A DNA stretch of 64,000 nucleotides from Fratercula arctica (GCA_947846985.1 CANTUZ010000003.1:54136096-54200095), one strand, 5' to 3'. Positions 12,184-25,385 are shown, counted from the first letter of the stretch. Numbers and translations are program-made. The notes: generated by a model from the letters alone, not told the origin.

Positions 12184-15100
12184 CTGTGGGTTATGTTCTG
12201 GAGGATTGTGTGTATTTCGCAGAATGGGTGCCCTCCTGATGGAAGAACAGACTTCTTAAGATATTTTGTTACTTAACAGAAGATCTTGAGAAGAAAAAAG
12301 TACCAACAATAAATATGTTCATTATGCAACTCCTAACAAACTTCCCACAATTTGCTCGTCTACCTCTGCATAATATTGTAGAAGCTGAAAACAGATGAGA
12401 TACTAGCTGGTTGTTTTTATGAATGACGACCATATTTTATGTATTGGTTTTCCTAGTTGTATTGAGCATTTTAGCTCAGAGACAAGATGACCTTTCTTAC
12501 TTCTAGTGAGCTGATGGGCTAGAAATTCAGGATTTCTTAATATTTGGTTCTGTGATACTGAAACATTTTTAACTGTGTGTATATGCAAGTGATCTTTTCC
12601 CACAGAAAAGGTAAAACCTTGAGAGATGATGACTGGAACATAGCTCAACTTGGAACTTGAAAGTCACAAAGGTAGAACAGGAACTTGGTGATTTTGACCC
12701 AGTAGCTAGAGAGTAGCTGCTTACATAGTGAAATGTATTGCTGCAATTTTCACTCCTGCTGGCAATCTCAGACAGACCTTGGGCAGAGTGGACCTGGATT
12801 CTGAACTCCCTTCTGCTTGCAAGGGCTTGCATGAGATCCAGGAGGAAACAAACCAGTAGAGTGCTTATATAAGCTTACATGACTAATTCTGTTTTGTTAC
12901 ACCAGTGAGTTTTCTACAGAAATAAAGAATCTGGTACCGCTCTTCATCATAATTTACTGTTTCTAGTACATATCAGCATTAGAAAGCTCTGAGCTACTTT
13001 TTTTTTTTTTTTTTAATATGGGATGGTTTAAAGGCTTTATGTGTTTCATTTGTACCATGCAAGCTGTCAAGCACCACAGCTGAAGAGAAGAAAGAATGCA
13101 GAGAATCTGTACTAAGCTCTGATTTTACTTAATAGCAGGCACAGGATTTGTTCAGAGAGTTTTATTATTAAGTGAGGAGTTAAGGTAATTACAGCAGTGG
13201 GGCAGAAGGCCAGAAGATGATGGAGAAATCTAATACCATGAACCATTTAGGTTTAGAGGGTACTTTGGGTTATTTTTTAAAATATGCTAGCCACCTACCA
13301 GTAACGTCCTCCACATTTGGGGGAATTTAAACACAATATAATTACTGCACCTTGTGTGTTAACATGTATAATAAGATTAAGGATATTGCAGTTTGCACTC
13401 TCACATTCACAAAGTGTGTAAAGGAAGGGGGTTTGGCCGAAGTCAATGAGACAGAAGAAGTTAAAATCAGTAGCTGGAAAATGAAAGAGCTGTAAGACGT
13501 TCTGCAAGGGTTTTTACTATGAAAACAGTCATGCTTGATTTGCATCTGGAACAGGAAAGTCATTTGTTTGGACTTCAAGGTAGGTTTCCTGTCTCAAATC
13601 AGCAAGTTATACCTGTGCAGAAAAACACTTAAGCCCGTTCTTTGCCTCAGGTTTCAACACAGCGTAAAGTTTAAGCAAGTGGTTGAAAGGTACCCTGAAG
13701 AAAGATGGACCTTAGCAAGAGGCTAGGTGTTTTGCTGAATCAAGACCCTAAAGACATGCAGTGACTATATACCAGTATTATATAAATCTTAAGAAAAGTG
13801 GAAATTTTTTTTATCATTACTTTCTACTGAATTTTCCACAAAGCATAGGAAACAGTAGATTTGGGAAGAAATAGAACCAGTATTTCTTCTGAAGTATCTT
13901 GGAGCCTTAGATGGTCTTGGCTTTCTATATTTTATGTCAAGAATTAGCAAAAAATAGTTTCATAAAAGAGACATATGGTAGCATTAAATAAGATTAAATT
14001 TGTCTCCCTAGTAGGTATGGACTCATGTATGTCATGTGAACATATATTCATACATTTTTAATTCTCTTATTCAGAGCACTGAAAGATCTGTAAATTGTTG
14101 ATGCTATCAAGGATGCACTTTTTCCAACTTAGTCAAAAAATTGATTTAATATGGCAGTCTTTCCCAGTTTTAAAACAATTATTTAAAAAACTTCAGAATT
14201 GCTTTGGTTAGGCTAAGATATTTTCCTTCAAGTGTAAACGTTCTTCTTAAGACCCTCATGATCAATATAAATGAATAGGTTTTTTAACAGGTTATTGAAA
14301 AGAAAAAAAAAAAAGTCTTACCAAGTCTCCAAAGACGTATTATTTCAGTATGTAAGATAAATACATAGCCTACAATAATGCTCCACTGTAACACAGCTCA
14401 CTGTGCTTTTAAAATTTAAATGCCAGGGTGGGCTGTCTCTCTCAATGGGTTTCTGTTATGCAAAGGCCTTATCCAAATCTTGCAAGGCTGCTAGAACTCA
14501 TGAACCACTAAGGCACCTCTTATTCATATCCTTATCTCAAATGTCATGTTTGCTCTCTACTCCTAAATAGACGAGCTGTTAGGAAGTAAAAAAGCTGGTG
14601 CTATCTTGAAGAAAGGAAGGGAACAACCTGGAAAACCAGAGGAGTCTCAACACTGATAGCGGAGCTGTTTGTGTTCTGTGTATTGAAAAGAAAAACATCA
14701 GGGCACAACAGCTTTTCGTAACTGCACACACGTGCAAGCTAAGCAACCCGAGTTCACTATAGTCTTTGAAGAATTTGACCTGAAACCCATTTCGTTACCA
14801 ATACATTTTCTTCTACTTGAATGATTATACTTGTTTGTTATCTTTAGGGTTGTTCATAAATTCTGAGCTCCCAGAGCTGATGTTTCTGATTAAAGAAGAG
14901 TGTTTTGGGTTTGGTTTGTTTTTTAAACCAGACTTGGAGTTACGCTGGCATTTAAAACAGAAGGAAAAGATAGTAAACTAGAATATCGACATTACAGTTT
15001 CCAACACACTCCTCCAAATAAAAACGGACTACTACACTGGAAACAAAAAGGGTTTTTTTTAAAGCTGTCACATAGTATAAGCACTCATAGCGGGGTGGGG

Positions 15101-17299
15101 GACACAAGTGCTGAGAACCTTCACTTGAGCAAAGCCATGTTGTGTATTGATCACAGCTTTGGCTTTATGCTGAGGCTCTGCAGTGGAATTTACTTCCAGA
15201 TCCAGCATTGTCCACCTCTCTACATCTGGCTGCTGAAATTATTGTACTGTGGCACACAGCTGATAACTTTGAGATCGAACAGGAAAAGTACAATGCACGA
15301 ATCTCGTGAAATAAGGTGATTTTCTGTATTTCCTTGTCACATTATTAATCTAAATTCTAATTGTTTTCATAGGAAAAGCTGTGGATGTAAGCTCAGACTG
15401 GGAGCTCCCAAGGACTGTCTGTCCTTTGGCCAGTGAATGCTACCTCTGTTTTTGCCAACCTGAAGAGTGACAGACCTTCTGTCTAGAAAAATAAAAAAGA
15501 AATTGCCAGGTGAATGTTCTATGGAAAAGTGGTGTTTTTAAAGCTGCCAATGCCCCCATTTTCCCCTACGGAAAACTGATTTTAAACTCAATTTCAGAAA
15601 TAATTATGCCAGCTGTTGTGGATTGGTTTTAACTGGACTTGATCTCTTACCTTCTCTAAAAAGCATTCTCAGGAAATTTCAGCATCAGAAACATCAGTAC
15701 CAAGCTGACAAAATCGACTGCACTTTGCAGAAATGGTTTTCCTGTACAATATGTTTAGAATAATCCCCCATTCCTATTTATAATTTCACTTTCTAGCAGT
15801 GAAGAATATAAACACTCTGATGAAGGTTTTAAAACATGAACTCATACCTTGTATGGCCAAAATAATGGGTAATACCTAAATCACAGGGAAAGGGGCAAGG
15901 CTGTGACTCGACCAGACCGCTGGGCAGGCAGCTCCCTGTGCCCCGCTGGTGACTGAAGCCTTGATTTGCACCGCAGTAAGACTTACACCCAGACTTTAAT
16001 ATTAAACAGATCCTCCTAGTTCTTGTTACAGATACATAGGAGAAGAGTTCTTTTCTGAATCTCAGTACACAGAACTATTTTCCTATATACATCGCTTTTT
16101 GATTTCGGAAAGGTGTTAAAAAATTATTCCAAATTAGCTGCTATAGAGGAGAGATGAGTAACTTTAGCAACAGACAGACATAGACATAGAGGCAGCGTGG
16201 AGAGTCTGGGAGAGGGGGGAAAGGATCGTGCAGCTCCCTCACATGATCGCAGCACTTAAGCATTGCAGTAAATACTGCTGATGGAGCCGCCAGAGATGGT
16301 CTTTCACTTTCCTGTGGCAAATCCCTGTTTTAGAAACTGTAGGCAAAAGGGTCAAATATTTAACTTGGTATTAAACTTAGCAAAATAAACTCAGTTTCTA
16401 GTGCACAAAATGTATTCGTGTAAGTGTACTATCCTGTCTGTCTGAAAGGTCACGTATGGCTTAGCAAAGTTTGAAACAGTTGTGCTGGAGGAGTTGAACA
16501 GCAGTGTGCTTGAGCGGATGACAGAGCACATCACGAATTGTCTACAGCATGGGTTGCAAAAGAGAAAGGTTTGATTAATGTACCTGAACAATTACAGTGG
16601 GGCAGTTACTGGATGGAGGGACTGTCTGTTGTTAGACAGCACCTGCTCACTGTAGGGAGGAAGGAGAATCCAAGAGATGCAGGAAGAAAGGAAATACAGG
16701 AAGAGTGAGAAAGAGTATCACACTCCACAAACCGATTGATTTACTGGGTGATTTTACAAACTCACCTAAAAGTTGTCTTTTCATTGCAGATGAAACTTCC
16801 TGAACTATGGAAATGCAAAGACCTACTCAAACACCCCACTAAAATCAAGGATGCCTGTCTTTCTCTTGTAGGAGGAATTGGATCCCTATTTTCAAGTCTG
16901 CACGTTAGGACCCACGGTGACTCCTGCCCCTGAGGCTGGCAAGGCTCCCCTCCTACAGATGATGGCCTCGCTGGCCCTGCAGGCTGGGTCGGGAGTGCCT
17001 TCTGCAGGTGCTGGTGGCTGCAGGGAAGGGGGCTTCACCGGCCAGCATAAGGGCCCCTGCTCGCCTGCTGGCAGCTTGGAAAGCAAACTAGGCCGAGCCA
17101 TACCTCAGAGGGATGATGGAAATCGCGTACTCTGTGTAAAGCATGAATAAATTTAGGGAGAGCACCACCATTTCTTACAGAAAGTGCCTGGCAATCGCCT
17201 CTCGGAACAACTGTTTTGGATACAGGGGTGGGGTTTTTTTAATTAATCCTGCTTTTCCTAGTTTCTCTTTCCCCTTGCTGATGCTACTCTCTGCAATAG
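12184..17299. other. Promoter-proximal intergenic sequence, no gene seen
   Basis: Mostly AT-rich unique sequence. A poly-T run lies near 12999-13014. From about 16,850 the GC content starts to rise, and 16,870-17,110 is a GC-richer unique block leading to the CpG island. Short frames occur here on both strands without recognised domains. A divergent antisense transcript from the island is possible, as at many CpG-island promoters, but no exon can be pointed to. Confidence 0.5.
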
Positions 17300-17365
17300 C
17301 TGAGCTCCCTCACACCCCGCTGCGTTTCCCGCAGGCCTCCCCTTTCCCAGGCAGGCGGGGGGCGG

Positions 17366-17390
17366 CCCACCCACCCACCCACCCACCCCC
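17366..17390. repeat. (CCCA)n simple repeat
   Basis: About six tandem CCCA units run into a C5 stretch inside the CpG island. The tract is G-rich on the - strand and could form unusual structure. Confidence 0.9.
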
Positions 17391-17622
17391 TGCCGCCGGG
17401 GCGAGGGAAAAGAAGGGGCCGCGGGGGCCGGGGCTGCCCGGTGGCCTGGGCGGGGGAGGCGGGGGTCCGCCATGGCCTGAGGCAGCGGCCGTTACCCGGC
17501 GCGCTCCGCAGGGGTGGGGGACAGCGCGAGCCACCCACCCCCGCGCACGGGCCAGGCGGTGCCGACCCTCTCCACCCGCGCGCCCCGCAGCCCCCCCCGC
17601 CCCCGTCCACGCCCCACCCCGT

Positions 17623-17628
17623 GGGCGG
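17623..17628 (+). promoter_or_regulatory. GC box (Sp1/KLF-type)
   Basis: GGGCGG, within GTGGGCGGTG, lies about 110 bases before the YY1-like element. GC boxes are expected in any CpG island, so the single match is weak evidence of function. Confidence 0.45.
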
Positions 17629-17678
17629 TGCCGGCGGAGGCCCCCGCCCCCCGGCTCCCCCCCCCCCCCCGGCGGCCC

Positions 17679-17683
17679 ATTGG
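17679..17683 (-). promoter_or_regulatory. Inverted CCAAT box (NF-Y type)
   Basis: ATTGG within CCCATTGGCGCGCGCC is a CCAAT box on the - strand, about 60-70 bases upstream of the likely start region, which is the usual NF-Y distance. It runs directly into GGCGCGCGCC, which could also serve as an E2F-type site. Confidence 0.55.
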
Positions 17684-17717
17684 CGCGCGCCGCCTCCCGT
17701 TAGCACCCGGGGTCGGG

Positions 17718-17725
17718 TCTCGCGA
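17718..17725 (+). promoter_or_regulatory. TCTCGCGA element
   Basis: TCTCGCGA matches most of the TCTCGCGAGA core motif found in a class of TATA-less CpG-island promoters. Here it lacks the final GA (TCTCGCGATG), so it is a partial match. It sits 12 bases before the YY1-like element. Confidence 0.4.
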
Positions 17726-17737
17726 TGTTGAGCCGCC

Positions 17738-17749
17738 GCCGCCATATTG
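17738..17749 (+). promoter_or_regulatory. YY1-like element near probable start site
   Basis: GCCGCCATATTG resembles the YY1 site GCCGCCATNTTG, which in many CpG-island genes lies at or just after the transcription start. This is the best sequence clue to where TAB2 transcription begins. The core CCAT is intact. Confidence 0.5.
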
Positions 17750-17960
17750 TGACACTATTTTGATTCGGAGCCGCAGCGAGCGGGGGGGAGGGGGGGGCCG
17801 GGAGCGGCGCGCGGCCGGAGCAGTCCCAGCTGAGGAGGGGAGCGTCGGCGCCGCGGCGGGCACCTACTCACCGACCGAACCCACCCACCCCCGGCTTCCC
17901 CGCTTCTCCCGCTCCGCAGCGGCAGCACGGAACCCCCCCCTTCCCTTCCTTCTCCTCTTT

Positions 17961-17982
17961 CTCCTCCTCCTCCTCCTCCTCC
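17961..17982. repeat. (CTC)n simple repeat in exon 1
   Basis: About seven CTC/TCC units lie in a longer pyrimidine tract and are followed by a C8 run. It probably forms a pyrimidine-rich leader segment of the mRNA. Confidence 0.85.
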
Positions 17983-18056
17983 CCCCCCGGAGCGTAACGG
18001 CGGCGGCGGGAGGCTGCGGAGCGGGTCGGGTCGGCGGGGTCCCCCCTGCCGGGCGG

Positions 18057-18155
18057 AGGCGGCGGCGGCGCTGGTGGCGGCGGCGGTAGTGGCGGCGGCT
18101 GCTGCCGTGGTGGGGGAGGCGGCGGAGGAGGAGGCGGAGGAGGAGGAGGAGGAGA
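18057..18155 (+). repeat. GGC/GGA trinucleotide tract in TAB2 leader
   Basis: Interrupted GGC repeats (18057-18110) change to GGA repeats (18122-18155) immediately before the exon 1 donor. The transcript would carry a G-rich, quadruplex-prone leader. The length is likely to vary between individuals, as is common for such tracts. Confidence 0.8.
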
Positions 18156-21100
18156 AGCGGCAGCAGGGTAAGGCTGACCCCACCGAGGCGGGCCTGGTGG
18201 CGGCTCCCCGGGCTGTTTTCCTGGCGGGGCTGGTCCCATCCCCGGGGGTCTGCAGGGAGAGGTGCGGGGGTCGCTCCGCAGGCCTGAGCAGGGCAGGGGG
18301 CCCGAGGCGCTGCCGCAGCCCCTCTCCCCGCCCCGGGCTCTGCCGGGGCGAGGGCAGGGGAGGCCTGCGCGCCGGGAGGGAGCAGCCCCCGGCACCCCGC
18401 TCATCCCGGGGTGGGGAGGGGAGGGCAGGGGCGGGAAGCCGCCGCGCAGCGGGGCGTCCAGCGGAGAGATGGAAACTTATTTTCCCTTGGCCAGTGGCGG
18501 AAGCTGGTTCCCCCGGCGCGGGGAGGGACCCGGCGGGGGCGCGGGGCGGTGTGCGTGGCGGCAGCCCCGGCCTGCCCCGCGGCGGGGGGCTGCGGCGGCC
18601 CGCGGAGGAGCGGAAGCAGCCTGCGGCGGGCTGGCCGGGCCGGGGGGGAAGGAGGGGAGGGAAGGGGGACTGGCCTGGCGCCCAGCAGGTGACAGGTGTG
18701 AGTGCGCTGGGCGAGACTCCGCCATTTGAGGATGAGTTAACAGGGTGTCAGAGGTGCGATTTTTCTTTTTTGGTGCCCGCGTGTCTTTGCGGGGGCTGGC
18801 TGGGCTCGATTCCATATATAGTATATTTGGGACGTTAGTTTCCATTATTCGAGTCAGTTTAATTGTTGAGTAGAAATTCTTGAAATGGTTCTGATAAGAG
18901 GGATTTCGAAGAGAGGAGATGCATAGTTTTCTTTTTTTCTTCTTCTTTTTTTGTGTTTTGTCCCTCGAGAGACCTGGGAATGCTATGCGGAGGTGTGCAG
19001 TACTTTGTCTCATTCATTGAAAGGCTTGTATTAAAAGTCTGAATGCTTAGTCCTGTTAGATGTAGGAAGGGCTTCAGGGCAGGGACCTTGTGTTCTTCCA
19101 CTTTACCTGGTGGCTCAGCAGAGCCTGGTTTGTGCCTGAGACCTGTAGGTGTTCTATATTAATGATAGCAAGTACATACTTTAAAAAGGAATCCCGAAGG
19201 AGTACTTCTTAGCAAGGAGTGGGTTTCAGCTGTGGGTTTCTAATCATTGTAATTTTAGGGTATTTGATATCGACTGAATAAAGCTGTTTCTGAAGTTCAG
19301 CTGTAGAACGCTGAAAATGGTGTTGCGTATAATTTTCAGTACTCTGACTTATGTAGATGTTTAAAAGGCAAACGTTAAAAACAGAGTCATTCTTAGACTG
19401 TTCAAATTGTTTTGTATCATAACTTTAGTCACCAAAATGGTACTACGCCTGCACTACAGTAAGGAGGGCTAGTGACTCTATAGCAATAGCACTATATTAA
19501 TCATTGGCTACAATTTGCTGAAATCGGGAATAATTTTCAGTTTAGCTAATGATTTACCAGGTGATCAGGCATTTGCATTTCGTATACATATTTCAATTAT
19601 TTGTTCTTTATGTGTATTTTTGTAATTGGGTTTTGTCAAACCTCAGAATTCTGATATCTGCTTTTGGCAAGAGGGAAGTTCCACTGACAAATTAGGAGAG
19701 ACATGTCATCAGCTTTGCTAAGTTCTGCCCTTCAATTTAAATGAAAGTTTCAGTCATTTATGGCTGTTATCCATATGTTAAACTTACGGATGCTCATCTG
19801 TAGGTAGTACCTTGGCTTGTGCTGCAGCAGAATGGACTGAGCTGACTCTCGATTTCTTTTAAAAACTGAGACGACCTGGACGGTTTTTCTCATTTTGCTT
19901 CACAAGAGAGCCTGCAAAGGGGAAGAGAGGAGGAAGGCTGTTGGAGGACATACTCAGTTTGGGTCATCCCAATTTTGTTTCTGAGAGATGTTTGATAAAG
20001 CATCATCCCTGTCATTACATGTGGGGGCAGTGCCATCTTCTTGCTATGCTATGCTACGCTACCCTTGCTTACACCAGCTTTCAAACACTTTGTGAAATGT
20101 AAACCATTTTCCTTCTCAACGTCAAGAGAAGTCAAAGGGTTCTTTTCTCTTCCTTTAAGTTTCCTGATATAAAAATAGAATTCTTGAAAATGGGCATTCT
20201 TCCGAAGACACTGTCCTGGTAGAAACTTCTCTTTTCCAACAGTGACAGAATGGAAGAAGATAGTGTTTTTTCTTACCATGGCATTGCTTTGAAGGCTGAG
20301 GCCCTGCGTTGTTTTGTCATGATCTTTGGCTTTATAGATAACTGGTAGGCTTTTCAAGCCTTGTAGAATTAAACCTGTCATCTGTTGAAGAGATTATTCT
20401 CAGCAAACTTTTTTTTTTTTTTTTGATAGGGAGCTTAAAGAACTTCTGGCAAACTATTTCTTTGTGAGAGGGTACTTTGAAACATAAAACTAGATTGTTC
20501 TTCATCCTATTGCAAGTGCTACCTCCTTATCATGATCTCCATGGTTGGAAAAACTGGAAGAAATAAGTTCGTCAGATGTGACCTCAAGTTTATGAAATGA
20601 CTGTAAAGTTAGGACTGAGGGATCAGACTGATCTTTTCTGAACTGCTGCAAGCGGAATGCTAAATGATGTTGCTGTTGGTGCTTTTACAGGAAATAGAAC
20701 AAAAATTCCAGTGATTCAGAACTGGATTTTTTTTTAAAGCTATACTCAAAACCCAAATATTTAAATGATTGAAATGAAAGTTAACTTTTTTTCCCACTAA
20801 TGTATACAGTTATTCAAGTTGGGTTTTTTTTCTCTTTAATTGCACAGTAGGTTATCTCAACTGGAAAAGTATACACTTTCTATTTCAAACAGGAGAAATG
20901 CTGGTGGATGTTCTAAAACATCTTGAACCCTGCTTAGCAAACTGATCTGTATTGGATTCCACATATATAAATGCGACTCTGAGAGCAAGAAAGCTGTCAA
21001 ATTCACAATTGGATAATATTTTTATAAACTCTTAATTGTAGTCAGAGGTTCCAGTATAATAGTTGTTTCAGTTTCACCCTCTCCTGAGAATGCTTACCAA

Positions 21101-23685
21101 AAAATCGCAGGCATAATATTAATGCTCTCCCTGACAAAAGTTTTTGTAGACCTTTATCATTATCATACTAAAGCTAGGAACTTATTTTTATTGAACCGAT
21201 CAGCAAGCTCAACTCTCCTGCAAGAAAGTATTCCAAACAGTGTGCAGATCTTTACTGAGTTCTTTCTAGTTTTGTGTTATGCTGCCTTTGGATTTTGGTG
21301 TTCCTTAATGGATTGTAATCGGGTTCTAGTGAAACCAAGTAAAATAGCTTGACATAACTACAGTTGAAAGATCTGTGTTGTTTGTATATGGTATCCTGAT
21401 ATCCTTGGAACATGTCTGTTGTTGAATGAACAGCATCACTCAGGATGTTCTGGTTGCTGTAGGTGCAGTTAAATAGTTAATATTTTTAGAATGTGTTGGA
21501 TTATTTTTTTTGGTGGCAAGAACTTCAGCATAACTTATGGTAATGTGCTAAATAAACTTTGTTTAAATTAGTGTCTGGCCACAGAATTTTAAAAAAGAAA
21601 AGATACTTTTGTTTAAAATATGCTTTATGTTCTTAGAAAAATGCTATATTTAATCAATTTTTGTAGCAATATAGAAAACGTATAGCTCTTTCTTATTCTA
21701 AGCACAGATGAAGATCAAGTTTCACTGTCTTTAATGACGAGTGGTTTAAAACTCATTCAGATCCTGGTTGTACTATGAGCAGAACTTAATTTTTCCATTA
21801 TTTAAAAATTGGTGTTTCAGAATGGATGTAAAACTTGTGGTCCCTTTAGTGTTTTGAAAAGTATTAACTTAGGAACACACAGTGGTAGGAAGAAACCATA
21901 CATTTTTGGAGGTTGCATTTATGAGGGTTTTTTCTAAATAAAAAAAAACCCAAACAACCAAAACTGTGCACCTATTAGTCATGATATTGTTAGGCTTGCT
22001 AGAATTTACCAAAAACAGGACAAAGCCAGTATATATGCTTACTACTTTGATGATTTTCTTAAGTTAGATAAACACTCAAATACTAGTATGTTATTCCAGA
22101 ATTAATCAAATCTAGTGCTACGTGCTTAGTGGCTGGTTGGTCTGTAGGGACTGCCAGTGGAGAAGGCAGAGTTCCACCTGCTTTTCCCCTCGTTGAAGGC
22201 ATGAATTTGAGCTTCTTTTTTTTCTACAAAGCTGCCAGTTTTCAAAAATTTGTAGAAATGTACACCTCCTTTAAAATGCACTTGAAAATGGTTGGAGGAT
22301 GCAAAACTTATTAAAAGGACAAGTAGAACGTGTAAATGCAGTTTCTTTAAGAAACCTTAGTTAATTAGACATGCTAGAGAAGAAATTTTTGCTATTTGGG
22401 AGTTCAGAATCAGCTCTTCTCACATGGATAAGATGTTGAGATGCACGTATTTTATGTGTTTGGGTTTCTTTAAAGAACTAGAGTTACTGTTGCATTTTAT
22501 GTATTTGTGTAATGTATAAACTGTCTTTAATTTGCCTTTCTAAAGCCACAAATCTTGAGCAATTATGTTTTCTTTAATCCTGTATCTTGATAAATTTTGA
22601 GCTTATCAGGTAGTTTCAGCAAAGAAATTAGCCAAGGGGCAAAGTCTCAAAAGACTTTTACGTTTTAATAATGTTTAACAAGCTTTGTTAAAATTGATGG
22701 CTTCATGCAGTAAGACCATCTCTTTAGGGAAAAGTTTTGCATAAATTTAGCAGTTACCTGTATTTAGCCTGCCAGTTGGCCAGCAAACAGTTGTTTGTGG
22801 GGTAAGAACTAGATATAAAGCTCAGTATTCTTTTCTTCAGTCAGTAGTTAGAGGACATGAGAGGTTAAGTATATTGTGGCTAGTGCTTGGAAGAGAGGGG
22901 TAAGGTAATAGGCATCTGGGATAGAGGTGGAATGTGACTACTTGGAACACAGGGGCAAGGCTGAGACAGAATGCAAATCTATGGGAAATGGGGCTTTGTT
23001 ATGTTCTGCTATTTATGGGACAGTGCCTTTAAGAGGAAGGTTAGCAGCAGCTGCCAGTTTTGGTTTACTGAAAAAAAAAATCACATTACAATAGGTTCTT
23101 AAGAAGATGAAGACTAAAAAAAAAGGTGAGGAAAAGAAGGAGGAAAAACAAGGTGAGACATGTCAGGTAGCTGAGCAGAGTGCTGGGCAGCTAAGGTGTT
23201 ACAACAGTGGCACGCTTTTGACTACAATGGTAGCAACTCTTAGGGTGAGGTGTCTGTTAGATTTTGGGTGATATTTGTTGCTTCCACGCATACAGAGGCT
23301 CTTCTGCTATGCCTGCATACATGTTTGTATGGGTCTCATTGTACAGGTTTGCCCTAACCACTAGACTGGCACAGTGCCTGTAGCAGCACTGGGCAAGACT
23401 GTGCACGAGTAACCTTACTTAAGCTGCATAAGAAATACATGTTATTCTCAAAATACTTAGTCAAAAGCATTATTTTATTGTTACATCCTATATAGTTACA
23501 GAGTTTTTGGGTAATGTGACTTCAGTGTTGGTCTCATGCTAATAGTGCAATTCAGTCATGCCTCTGTGGGCTGTTGCGTGCAATGGTATATTTAACGTAC
23601 TTCCAGGTCTAACAGATCTATCTGTGAAGATGAGCCATGGTAGAATCAAATTGTTTTAATAAGCCTGAAATTAGTTGCTTTTTAT

Positions 23686-23765
23686 TACAGATTTATTAAA
23701 GATTTCAGATGATGCAGGTTATTACAGATTAATTCAGATATTACAGATTAAAGATTTAATGGAGT
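23686..23765. repeat. Degenerate local TTACAGATT repeats
   Basis: TTACAGATT occurs three times within 80 bases, together with related AAAGATTTCAGAT and AAAGATTTAAT pieces. This looks like a small slippage-derived cluster in AT-rich DNA. Confidence 0.6.
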
Positions 23766-25385
23766 TCATTGAATCTTGAAATAAGTATTTGTCTGGTATA
23801 TGTCTATTCTGTAGGTAATGCTAGCAGAAATGGATACTGGCAGACATGTGAAATAAAATTAAAAGTTTGCTGTTAAGAGTATTTGCTGCAGCATGTCTTT
23901 ATTGTTGAAGAAGATGCTTTGCTGTTATCAGGTGTTTTCATATTTTTTCACTTGTAGAAAGATCAAGCATAAATATATTTAAGGGAGTAATTTTTAGAAA
24001 AATTCTTAGAGGCTCTCAAAGATAGGGCTTTAGAATGCATTTTTGAAAGGAAATTGCATGTGTGTGAAGAAAAATAAAATCTCATTTGTTGATCCATCTG
24101 TTTATCCATATGTTCTCAGAATGTCTTTCTCAGCAGGATAAACTACCTGAAAAAATACAGGAAGTTTCAGAATGTCACCACCCCATTAGACATTACTGCT
24201 TGTTACTGGTCCAGTGTCTGAAGCTATGACTAATATGTACATACAGATAAATCATCTGTTTTCGTGAAGCTGTTGGGGGTGTTGGGTAAAATCAATTTCT
24301 ACTTTATACTGAAGGTTGGAAGTGTAGAAAAGTCTTTTCCCATGCAAGTCCTATGCCTGACTTCCCCAGGTGGAAAAAATTATTAACTCTTTCACTTACA
24401 TAGGAAAAAAAAAAAAGCACACAAAAAAAATGAAGTCGTACAGTGTGGCATGTAATTGTATCCTTTGTCAATTCATGTTGTGTTTAAACCCTTAAGAAAA
24501 GTCTCCACCTTCTGTGTCTGTGCTACATATCTCTTTTTATGGTACTCCTCTGTTTATTTACAGCACTCATATTTTGGTTTATTTTTTTCTTGACTCTTTA
24601 AAAATCTGTCCCAGGTGGAATTTATATCCTCCAACCACCTTTTTGCTGATATTCTATCATATTTGTAGGTCAGCTGGAAAAGAGGAGATCTGTTAATTCA
24701 TATCCTTTCTTCGCTCTCCCTTTCCCTTGCCTAGGCAATATATGATCTATACTTTACAATTGAAACATTGGTGCCCTCTTGTTTGTGCTAATCTCTGGCA
24801 TTCTTTCTTGTTCTAACCTTTCTTCTTGGAAACTTCTCTTCCTTCTTAAGAGACCAGTTCAGCACTTGTAACTTGTTTCCCATTCTGTTTCCTCTTAAAA
24901 GTATCAGTTGCTAAGTTTGCCCCTATTCCATTTAGGCTTTCTTGAGTGTGTCGTGAGTTCTGTACTTGGATTTCTTTCAATTCACTCAACTAGTTTAAAC
25001 TGCTACTTTTGATTTGTTGGACAAACCTTTGTTTTTTGAAAGGGAATGGTAGGTTATCTTTCATAGACAGCCTTCTTTAATCTCATGGGTTTAAGCCTGG
25101 GAACAGGGAATCTTCAGGGGCTCAGCAAAATTATGCTTAAAAAGGCATTTTAGGTTGATAAGTACAAAGCAGTGTGTTTCACATGGCTTATGAAGCTGCT
25201 TCAGTTAAAACTTTTGGTGCCTTCTTCCCTTTTTTAAAATACTAGTCCTGTCTTTGGTAAATGGGGATAAGATTTTGTGTGTGTGTCAAACTGTATTTTA
25301 AACTGAATGCTGGAATAATTGCCAATACCAGATTATTATATTTCATTTATGCTTTGGTATTGGACAGAGAGTTTGACTTGGATTA

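Larger units (their letters stand above)
17750..18167 (+). other. TAB2: TAB2 exon 1, non-coding 5' UTR (5' end approximate)
   Basis: The 3' end is defined by a good donor, CAGCAGG followed by GTAAGG. The 5' end is uncertain and is placed just after the YY1-like element. The exon is extremely GC-rich and contains no ATG, so it is purely leader. Its last 110 bases are GGC and GGA repeats (about 18057-18155), which read as Ala/Gly/Glu-rich frames only if non-ATG starts are allowed. The exon belongs to TAB2 by inference: it has the same strand, a CpG-island position and no other gene between it and the TAB2 coding exon. Human TAB2 likewise has non-coding leader sequence upstream of the coding exons. 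Additional or alternative leader exons in the intron cannot be excluded. A second donor-like site, CAGCAG/GTGACA, lies at about 18689. Confidence 0.65.
17300..18720 (+). promoter_or_regulatory. TAB2: CpG island promoter of TAB2
   Basis: GC content rises abruptly to very high levels and CpG dinucleotides are dense across about 1.4 kb, against an AT-rich, CpG-poor background on both sides. No TATA box is placed before the presumed start region. The island includes a C-rich (ACCC)n tract at 17366-17390, a (CTC)n tract at 17961-17982 and GGC/GGA repeats at about 18057-18155. Its position 5' of an exon with a good donor, and 44 kb before the TAB2 start-codon exon on the same strand, makes it the natural TAB2 promoter. 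Such promoters usually have dispersed start sites and broad, housekeeping-like expression. Confidence 0.85.

Noticed and set aside
17143..18838. Many long open frames on both strands across the CpG island (up to about 254 codons)
   Set aside because: GC-rich DNA has few stop codons. The frames overlap on both strands, are rich in Ala, Gly, Pro and Arg, often lack an ATG, and cross the promoter and the splice donor.
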